Below are positions 25,078 through 33,742 of a stretch of 33,742 bases of DNA, piece after piece (the stretch's first letter is position 1; each line of letters starts with the position of its first letter). The notes under the pieces were generated by a model. It searched no databases. It had not been told where the DNA came from and worked only from the letters and a program-made list of their open reading frames with translations. The translations under genes were made by a program, and so were the position numbers. Origin of the DNA: Caldilineales bacterium (lineage in GTDB: Bacteria > Chloroflexota > Anaerolineae > JAAEKA01). The DNA lies in NCBI GenBank assembly GCA_025055015.1, contig JANWYQ010000049.1, forward strand, positions 1 to 33,742, read 5' to 3'.

Positions 25078-25260
25078 ATGGCCCGCTGTCAGATTTGCGG
25101 TCGTGGCCCGCAGTTCGGCCACAACGTCAGCCACTCCATGCGTCACACCAAGCGACGCTGGCACGTCAACGTGCAGCGCACCACCGTCGTCATCGGCGGC
25201 AAGCCCACCCGCACGGTCCTCTGCACGAGCTGCATCAAGAGCCTCAGCAAGGCAAGCTAG
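25078..25260 (+). CDS. rpmB: Large ribosomal subunit protein bL28 (zinc form)
   Basis: A 60-residue basic ribosomal protein. CQICGRGPQFGHNVSHSMRH and the later CTSCIKSL supply two cysteine pairs, so this is the zinc-binding form, like L32 in this window. WHVNVQRTTVVIGGK is the family core. AGAGGAG lies seven bases before the ATG. Transcribed alone: its own promoter and leader lie upstream, and two terminators follow. The divergent asp23-fakA neighbours give the same rpmB-yloU-yloV neighbourhood as in Bacillus, except that rpmB is flipped. Confidence 0.97.
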   Translation: MARCQICGRGPQFGHNVSHSMRHTKRRWHVNVQRTTVVIGGKPTRTVLCTSCIKSLSKAS

Positions 25261-25261
25261 C

Positions 25262-25297
25262 CAGAGCCGATAGCCGAGCTATCGGCTCTGCGCTTTT
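25262..25297 (+). terminator. Intrinsic terminator 1 after rpmB
   Basis: CAGAGCCGATAGC (25262-25274) pairs perfectly over 13 bp with 25278-25290 around a CGA loop, then CGCTTTT. It begins immediately after the rpmB stop. Confidence 0.9.
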
Positions 25298-25301
25298 GGG
25301 G

Positions 25302-25333
25302 CGCCGGAACCGTCCACGGTTTCGGCGTTTTTG
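25302..25333 (+). terminator. Intrinsic terminator 2 after rpmB
   Basis: CGCCGGAACCGT (25302-25313) pairs with ACGGTTTCGGCG (25316-25327) with one G-T pair, followed by TTTTTGTT. It is a back-up terminator that also guards the convergent glucosidase gene. The 98 bases to 25431 hold nothing further that I can support. Confidence 0.85.
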
Positions 25334-25431
25334 TTGCCTCCACACGTCGCGGGGGGACCGCTCTTTATCCTAGGCATAGCCGATATTTTACGTCGGAACG
25401 CAGCTTTTGGCAACCCAGTTTCGAGCCGGCT

Positions 25432-27111
25432 TCAGGCCACCCGGTACACGCGGGCCTCCCACGGCCGCAGGGTGGTGCTGCGCAGGTCCTCCGCCGCGTC
25501 CACCGGATAGTTGGCGATCAACAGCGCATGGCCGGCCGCGGGGAGCGCCGCCGGCAGCTGGAAGCGGGCGGGCTCGCTGCTGAAGTTCAGGATCACCAGC
25601 AGGCGGTCGGGCTCCAGGGTGCGGGTGAAGACGTAGAGCTGGGGGTGGTCGGCCAGCAGCAGGTCGTAGCGGCCGTACACGGCCACCGGGTGCTCCTTGC
25701 GCAGCCGGATCAGCCGCCGGTAGTAGTGGAGGATCGAGTCGGGGTCGGCCAGGGCCTGCTGGACGTTGATCTCCGGGTAGTTGGGGTTGACGGGGATCCA
25801 CGGGTTGCCGGCCGTGAAGCCCGCGTTGGGCGAGCTGTCCCACTGCATCGGCGTGCGCGCGTTGTCCCGGCTCTTGGCGTGGATGGCGGCCAGGGCCACG
25901 GCCGGCGGCACCCCGCGGACCTCCACCGCCTCGCGGTAAAAGTTGAGGGTCTCGATGTCGCGGTAGTCGGCGATGCTGGGAAAGGCCACGTTGGTCATGC
26001 CGATCTCCTCGCCCTGGTAGATGTAGGGGGTGCCCTGGAGGAGGAGGGTGAAGGTGGCCAGCAGCTTGGCCGACGGCACGCGGAAGCGCCGGTCGTCGCC
26101 GAAGCGGGAGACCGCGCGAGGCTGGTCGTGGTTGGTGAGGTAGATGCTGTTCCAGCCGCGGGCCTCCAGCCCCTTCTGCCAGCGGGTCATCACCTGCTTC
26201 ATCTCCAGCAGCGACCAGGGGCGCACCCGCCACTTGAGGCCCTCGGAGTCCAGGCCCATGTGCTCGAACTGGAACACCATGTTCAACACGCCGGTCTGCT
26301 CGTCGGTGAGCTGGGCCGCGATCTCCGGCGTGACCCCCGGCGTCTCGCCCACGGTGAGCAGGTCGTAGTGCTGCAGCACCTCCCGCTTCATCTCCTGGAG
26401 GAACTCCATCAGCCGGGGGCCGTTGAGGAAGTAGCGGCCGCCGTAGGCGTAGCGTTCCCCCGGCTCCGGCTCCGCGTCGGGCAGCCCCGGCGCCTTGGAG
26501 ATCATGTTGATGACGTCCATGCGGAAGCCGTCAATGCCCTTGTCCAGCCACCAGCGCATCATGCGGTAGACTTCCCGGCGCACCTGGGGGTTCTCCCAGT
26601 TCAGGTCGGGCTGTTTGCGGGAGAAGAGGTGCAGGTAGTACTCGCCGGTGCGGGGGTCGAACTCCCAGGCCGAGCCGCCGAAGTGGGAGAGCCAGTTGTT
26701 GGGCTCGCGGCCGTCCTTGCCCGGCCGCCAGATGTAGTAGTCGCGGTAGGGGTTGTCCTTGGACTGCCGCGACTGGACGAACCAGGGGTGCTCGTCGGAG
26801 GTGTGGTTGACCACCAGGTCCATCACCAGCCGGATGCCGCGCGCGTGCAGGCCGGCCAGCAGCTCCTCCCAGTCGGCCAGGGTGCCGAACTCGGGCATGA
26901 TGTCGTGGTAGTCGCTGATGTCGTAGCCGTTGTCGTCGTTGGGGGACTTGTACACCGGGCAGAGCCAGACCACGTCCACGCCCAGGGCGTGCAGGTAGTC
27001 CAGCTTGCTGATGATGCCCCGCAGGTCGCCGACGCCGTCGTCGTTGCTGTCGCAGAAGCTGCGGGGATAGATCTGGTAGACGACGCTTTCTTTCCACCAG
27101 GTGCGGTTCAT
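25432..27111 (-). CDS. GH13 alpha-glucosidase (oligo-1,6-glucosidase type)
   Basis: A 559-residue cytoplasmic glycoside hydrolase, with no signal peptide. It begins WWKESVVYQIYPRSF, typical of GH13 subfamily 31. Catalytic motifs: DLVVNHTSDEHPWF, the nucleophile in GFRMDVINMIS, the acid/base in LLTVGETPGV, and the transition-state stabiliser in YLTNHDQPRAVSRFG. A valine directly after the nucleophile is the residue found in isomaltase/oligo-1,6-glucosidases rather than maltases, favouring alpha-1,6 substrates; trehalose-6-phosphate hydrolase is an alternative. The ATG at 27111 starts the domain but has no SD. It follows fba by 71 bases and may share its promoter, joining glucan breakdown to glycolysis. 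Confidence 0.92.
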   Translation of the reverse strand: MNRTWWKESVVYQIYPRSFCDSNDDGVGDLRGIISKLDYLHALGVDVVWLCPVYKSPNDDNGYDISDYHDIMPEFGTLADWEELLAGLHARGIRLVMDLVVNHTSDEHPWFVQSRQSKDNPYRDYYIWRPGKDGREPNNWLSHFGGSAWEFDPRTGEYYLHLFSRKQPDLNWENPQVRREVYRMMRWWLDKGIDGFRMDVINMISKAPGLPDAEPEPGERYAYGGRYFLNGPRLMEFLQEMKREVLQHYDLLTVGETPGVTPEIAAQLTDEQTGVLNMVFQFEHMGLDSEGLKWRVRPWSLLEMKQVMTRWQKGLEARGWNSIYLTNHDQPRAVSRFGDDRRFRVPSAKLLATFTLLLQGTPYIYQGEEIGMTNVAFPSIADYRDIETLNFYREAVEVRGVPPAVALAAIHAKSRDNARTPMQWDSSPNAGFTAGNPWIPVNPNYPEINVQQALADPDSILHYYRRLIRLRKEHPVAVYGRYDLLLADHPQLYVFTRTLEPDRLLVILNFSSEPARFQLPAALPAAGHALLIANYPVDAAEDLRSTTLRPWEARVYRVA

Positions 27112-27182
27112 GGGATGCGCCGTGTGTAGCGAGTAAGCGGTGGTGAGCGGGGAGGAGGGGAAGGCGCAGGGGGCGGCCAGGG

Positions 27183-28262
27183 TCAGGCCAGGACGCCGAC
27201 GTTGTTCAGCTCGTGGAAGGCCTGCACCAGCCGCTGCTTGAGCGCCTCCTGGCCACTGCGCAGCCAGGCGCGCGGGTCGTAGTAGCTCTTGTTGGGCTTG
27301 TCGGGCCCCTCGGGGTTGCCCAGCTGGCCCTGCAGATAGGCCTCGTTGGCCAGGTAGTAGCGCCGCACGCCGTCCCAGAAGGCCCACTGGGTGTCGGTGT
27401 CAATGTTGAACTTGACCACGCCGTAGGAGATGGCCTCGCGGATTTCCTCCGGCGACGACCCAGAGCCGCCGTGGAAGACGAAGCTCACCGGCTTGGGGCC
27501 GGTGCCGAAGGCCCTCTGCACGTAGGCCTGCGAGTCCCGCAGGATCTTGGGCTCCAGCTTGACGTTGCCGGGCTTGTAGACGCCGTGGACGTTGCCGAAG
27601 GAGGCGGCGACGGTGAAGCGCGGGCTGACCTTCATCAGCTCGCCGTAGGCGTAGGCCACCTCCTCGGGCCGCGTGTAGAGGCGGGACCGCTCCACGCCGG
27701 AGTGGTCAATGCCGTCCTCCTCGCCGCCGGTAATGCCCAGCTCGATCTCCAGGGTCATGCCCATCCGGCTCATGCGCTCCAGGTAGCGTTGGCAGGTCTC
27801 GATGTTCTGGGCGATGGGCTCGGTGGAGAGGTCAATCATGTGGGAGCTGAAGAGGGGCTTGCCGTGGACCCGGTAGAAGGCCTCGCCGGCGTCCAGCAGG
27901 CCGTCCAGCCAGGGGAGGTTGGCGCGCGGGCAGTGGTCGGTGTGGAGCAGGACGCGTGCGCCGTAGAGGGGGGCCAGCTGGTGGACGTGGTGGGCAGCGC
28001 TGACGGCGCCGGCGATGCTGGCCCGCAGGCCGGCGTTTTTGAGTCCCTTGCCCGCGTAGAAGGCGGCGCCGCCGCTGGAGAACTGGATGATGGCCGGCGA
28101 GTTGACGTCGCGGGCGGCCTCCATCACAGCGTTCACCGTGTCGGTGCCGGTGCAGTTCACTGCGGGCAGCGCGAACTCCCGCTCCTTGGCCACGGCGAAC
28201 AAAGCCTGTACGTCGTCGCCGGTCAGCACGCCGGCGGGAAACCGCTCCTGTAGGGTGGTCAT
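27183..28262 (-). CDS. fba: Class II fructose-bisphosphate aldolase
   Basis: A 359-residue zinc aldolase cleaving fructose 1,6-bisphosphate to dihydroxyacetone phosphate and glyceraldehyde 3-phosphate. The length matches the class IIA (E. coli FbaA) type. Motifs: ALPAVNCTGTDTVNAVMEAA, LLHTDHCPR (catalytic Asp and Zn-binding His), LEIELGITGGEEDG, NVHGVYKPGNVKL, FVFHGGSGS and KFNIDTDTQWAFW. The ATG at 28262 has AGGAGG seven bases before it, which rules out the upstream start at 28352. A strong promoter lies 60 bases upstream. The alpha-glucosidase gene follows. Confidence 0.96.
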   Translation of the reverse strand: MTTLQERFPAGVLTGDDVQALFAVAKEREFALPAVNCTGTDTVNAVMEAARDVNSPAIIQFSSGGAAFYAGKGLKNAGLRASIAGAVSAAHHVHQLAPLYGARVLLHTDHCPRANLPWLDGLLDAGEAFYRVHGKPLFSSHMIDLSTEPIAQNIETCQRYLERMSRMGMTLEIELGITGGEEDGIDHSGVERSRLYTRPEEVAYAYGELMKVSPRFTVAASFGNVHGVYKPGNVKLEPKILRDSQAYVQRAFGTGPKPVSFVFHGGSGSSPEEIREAISYGVVKFNIDTDTQWAFWDGVRRYYLANEAYLQGQLGNPEGPDKPNKSYYDPRAWLRSGQEALKQRLVQAFHELNNVGVLA

Positions 28263-28323
28263 ACGCTGCCCTCCTGAACACCGCTGTTGCACTCGCTCTG
28301 GCGACCGCCTGTGCGGCCGTCCG

Positions 28324-28352
28324 ATTATAGCCTGGAAAGGGGGAAACGTCAA
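28324..28352 (-). promoter_or_regulatory. fba: Sigma70-type promoter of fba
   Basis: On the minus strand, TTGACG (28352-28347), a 17-base spacer and TATAAT (28329-28324). One mismatch to consensus. Start near 28317, giving a leader of about 55 bases that contains the fba SD. Confidence 0.85.
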
Positions 28353-28405
28353 CGGCCGCCGGAGACGAATGTCAGGTTGCCCGCTCCCGCTACGGGGCGA
28401 ACAGA

Positions 28406-28479
28406 GTAGCGCAACTCGTTCGAGTTGCGCTACTGGCGGCCGCGCAGCGGGCCAGGGTCTCGGCGTCGGGGCGCAGGCG
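28406..28479. repeat. 74-bp palindromic dispersed repeat, copy 1
   Basis: Matches 29233-29306 at 71 of 74 positions. Its left end is a perfect 14-bp inverted repeat: AGTAGCGCAACTCG (28405-28418), TT, then 28421-28434. A GC-rich non-palindromic tail follows. It lies between the truncated peptidase gene and fba. The rest of 28353-28563 holds no gene I can support. Confidence 0.9.
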
Positions 28480-28563
28480 CACCTTGGCGGAAGGTGAAGA
28501 CGAGATCAGCGTAAACGCCGAAGGCTTCCTTACACTCGCGCCACGTTGAGAATGGCGCACGCG

Positions 28564-28800
28564 TTACCAGCCACGATAGACGACGCTAAGCCCCCTCAAA
28601 CGAGACAAATTCAGGATATTACGCCGCGGCGCGCCGATCGGTCCGATGTTCAGCAAACTCAGAAGCTTGCTGTAAGACACGCTCTTGCGGTGATAGGCAA
28701 GCACCATGGCCGCGCAGGCGGCGAGACAGTCAGCCGGGCCTTTCTGAACCCGGTGAGGGACCCACAGCACTACGTGGCTAGACGGCGAGTCGCTCGGCAT
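28564..28800 (-). pseudogene. Truncated C39-like cysteine peptidase
   Basis: A 78-residue open frame matching only the N-terminal part of a C39-type papain-fold peptidase: VPHRVQKGPADCLAACAAMV carries the catalytic glutamine/cysteine region, and SYSKLLSLLNIGPIGAPRRN is the next helix. Peptidases of this kind need a histidine and an aspartate about 60-100 residues later, and these are absent: TAA follows RGW. The frame after the stop runs into the 74-bp repeat. The ATG at 28800 lies 23 bases inside the 3' end of the upstream gene, which suggests a coupled pair. It could also be a natural short protein, but truncation is more likely. Confidence 0.6.
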
Positions 28801-29110
28801 GGCTCGTGATCTCGGCGATGTCCTGAGGTGTGACCCGGATCTGTCCGGTCTCCACATCAACGTCGAGGGCGCCCACGGTGCCGACGACGCCTCGGCCGGG
28901 GAAAGCCAGTTGGACCGGTACTCGCCAGTAGAGCCGCTCACTCACCACCAGATGCGGCTCGCCCGCGCGCAGCAGATAACTGATCTCATCGGCTACAAAC
29001 CGCCCCACGAGTCGCTGGGCAGACCGGCCTGAGAAGTTCTGTTTGGCCGAGACCTCGATCGTAAGACGGATGTCGCCGGTCTGTGGGATCGCCTCAATCA
29101 CAGTTTCCAT
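28778..29110 (-). CDS. Conserved hypothetical protein, partner of the C39-like gene
   Basis: A 110-residue cytoplasmic protein of unknown function. It has IRLTIEVSAKQNFSG, RLVGRFVADEISYLL, a central LYWRVPVQLAFPGRG and VVGTVGALDVDVETGQI, suggesting a small alpha/beta fold whose closing strands resemble a PepSY-like hairpin. No catalytic residues, signal peptide or membrane helix. Two starts compete: ATG 29110 with GGAGGT six bases before it, and ATG 29140 with GGAGG four bases before it. A TATAAT at 29161-29156 would start transcription at about 29149, cutting the second SD, so 29110 is preferred. The 3' end overlaps the C39-like frame by 23 bases. Confidence 0.7.
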   Translation of the reverse strand: METVIEAIPQTGDIRLTIEVSAKQNFSGRSAQRLVGRFVADEISYLLRAGEPHLVVSERLYWRVPVQLAFPGRGVVGTVGALDVDVETGQIRVTPQDIAEITSHAERLAV

Positions 29111-29155
29111 GCGCGCACCTCCAGAAATGGGTTGTGCCATGATGCCTCCGGTGCG

Positions 29156-29186
29156 ATTATATAACGCATTAACCCGCCGGGGACAA
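29156..29186 (-). promoter_or_regulatory. Possible promoter of the hypothetical/C39 pair
   Basis: A perfect -10 TATAAT (29161-29156) with a weak -35 TTGTCC (29186-29181) at a long 19-base spacing, in an AT-rich spot within GC-rich sequence. Confidence 0.45.
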
Positions 29187-29232
29187 CGAGACCATTCGAG
29201 GGTGAGGGTTGCACGCGACCGGAACCGGCCTT

Positions 29233-29306
29233 GTAGCGCAACTCGTTCGAGTTGTGCTACTGGCGGCCGCGCAGCGGGGCGGGGTCTCGGCGTCGGGGCG
29301 CAGGCG
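29233..29306. repeat. 74-bp palindromic dispersed repeat, copy 2
   Basis: A second copy, same orientation as 28406-28479, with three substitutions. One lies in the stem: position 29255 is T instead of C, turning a G-C pair into G-T, which still pairs as G-U in plus-strand RNA. It sits 20 bases from the helicase stop. Confidence 0.9.
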
Positions 29307-29325
29307 TACGCTAATGGTTGCCGGC

Positions 29326-33444
<4,119 letters not shown>

Positions 33445-33576
33445 GTCCCTCACCCCCGGCCCGTGCGAAGCCCCCCGCTCAAGGGGCTCTCCCACGAGGG
33501 GAGAGGGGAGGTCCCTCACCCCCGGCCCGTGCGAAGCCCCCCGCTCAAGGGGCTCTCCCACGAGAGGAGAGGGGAG
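33445..33576. repeat. 66-bp tandem repeat, two copies
   Basis: Unit 33445-33510 is followed by 33511-33576 with one mismatch. A degraded third copy seems to start at 33577. 66 is a multiple of three, so each unit reads as 22 codons in the helicase frame, including SPLVGEPLERGAS. The unit resembles repeats of CTCTCCCACGAGGGGAGAGG type that are common between genes in environmental draft genomes. Confidence 0.88.
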
Positions 33577-33742
33577 GTGCCGCACCCCCCGCCCCCCAAC
33601 CCCCCGGGGGGGGGGGGGGGGGGGGGGCCCCACCCCCCCCTGGCGGGGGGGGGGCGGGGGGGCGGGGGGGCCCACCCCCCCCCCCCCCGGGGGGGGGGGG
33701 GGGGGGGGGGGGCCACAACCCCCTCCCCCCTTGTGGGAACGA
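33577..33742. other. Low-complexity G/C homopolymer end, probably artefactual
   Basis: Runs of 10-25 consecutive G or C dominate, with almost no A or T, unlike any other part of the window. It follows directly on a tandem repeat. It is best read as a failed assembly or sequencing end. No gene should be called in it. Confidence 0.8.

Noticed and set aside
25528-27129. 533-codon plus-strand frame opposite the alpha-glucosidase
   Set aside because: Same reason: the glucosidase has every GH13 catalytic motif, and this frame has no recognisable domain.
33445-33576. Possible CRISPR array
   Set aside because: Units are directly adjacent with no unique spacers, only two clear copies are present, and there are no cas genes.
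33445-33675. The ATG at 33675 as the true start of the helicase
   Set aside because: Everything upstream of about 33430 in this frame is tandem repeat and homopolymer; the family needs a motor domain with Walker A there, which is absent.

Overview
The window looks like a contig from a high-GC bacterium of the phylum Chloroflexota, most likely Anaerolineae- or Caldilineae-like. Three things suggest this. Two secreted proteins end in a short P-L-(I/V)-x-R tail that I associate with exported proteins of that group. Both ribosomal proteins, L28 and L32, are of the zinc-ribbon form. The order of the housekeeping genes partly matches Firmicutes but is rearranged. The assignment is inference from gene content, not from a marker-gene search.

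Layout. (1) 1-7635: two convergent secreted surface-type proteins, a 1568-residue duplicated CSLREA/parallel beta-helix protein and a YVTN-propeller plus FG-GAP/VCBS protein, separated by strong hairpin terminators. (2) 7636-9797: an AT-rich, palindrome-rich control region, then a small plus-strand operon of a two-helix membrane peptide, an ArsR-like winged-helix regulator and a CPBP intramembrane protease. (3) 10059-13107 (minus): a class I-type photolyase and a GTPase-like relative of archaeal cyclic 2,3-diphosphoglycerate synthetase. (4) 13226-24919 (minus): fourteen tightly packed genes, in transcription order asp23-like, fakA, degV (fakB-like), recG, coaD, a coiled-coil gene, yceD, rpmF, fabD, fabG, a second asp23-like, nusB, tatA/B, tatC. 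They join fatty-acid activation, fatty-acid synthesis, CoA synthesis, ribosome and rRNA functions, fork repair and Tat export. A consensus promoter (TTGACA-17-TATAAT) inside the cluster lies so close to yceD that the mRNA should be nearly leaderless. (5) 25078-25260 (plus): rpmB, divergent, with its own promoter, a leader hairpin and tandem terminators. (6) 25432-28262 (minus): a GH13 alpha-glucosidase downstream of class II fructose-bisphosphate aldolase, which has a near-consensus promoter. (7) 28406-29306: a small accessory pocket with two copies of a 74-bp palindromic repeat flanking a truncated C39-like peptidase gene and its overlapping partner. (8) 29326 to the right edge: a large helicase with DUF1998-like and nuclease-like C-terminal regions, missing its N-terminal motor half. 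Its visible 5' end runs into an in-frame 66-bp tandem repeat and then homopolymer G/C sequence that is probably an assembly artefact.

The most interesting items are the helicase-nuclease, the dispersed palindromic repeat with the decayed peptidase module, the membrane peptide/regulator/CPBP operon with its triple TTATCA operator-like array, the near-leaderless yceD promoter, and the merged fak-recG-coaD-fab-nus-tat gene order. No tRNA, rRNA, CRISPR array or insertion sequence was seen.
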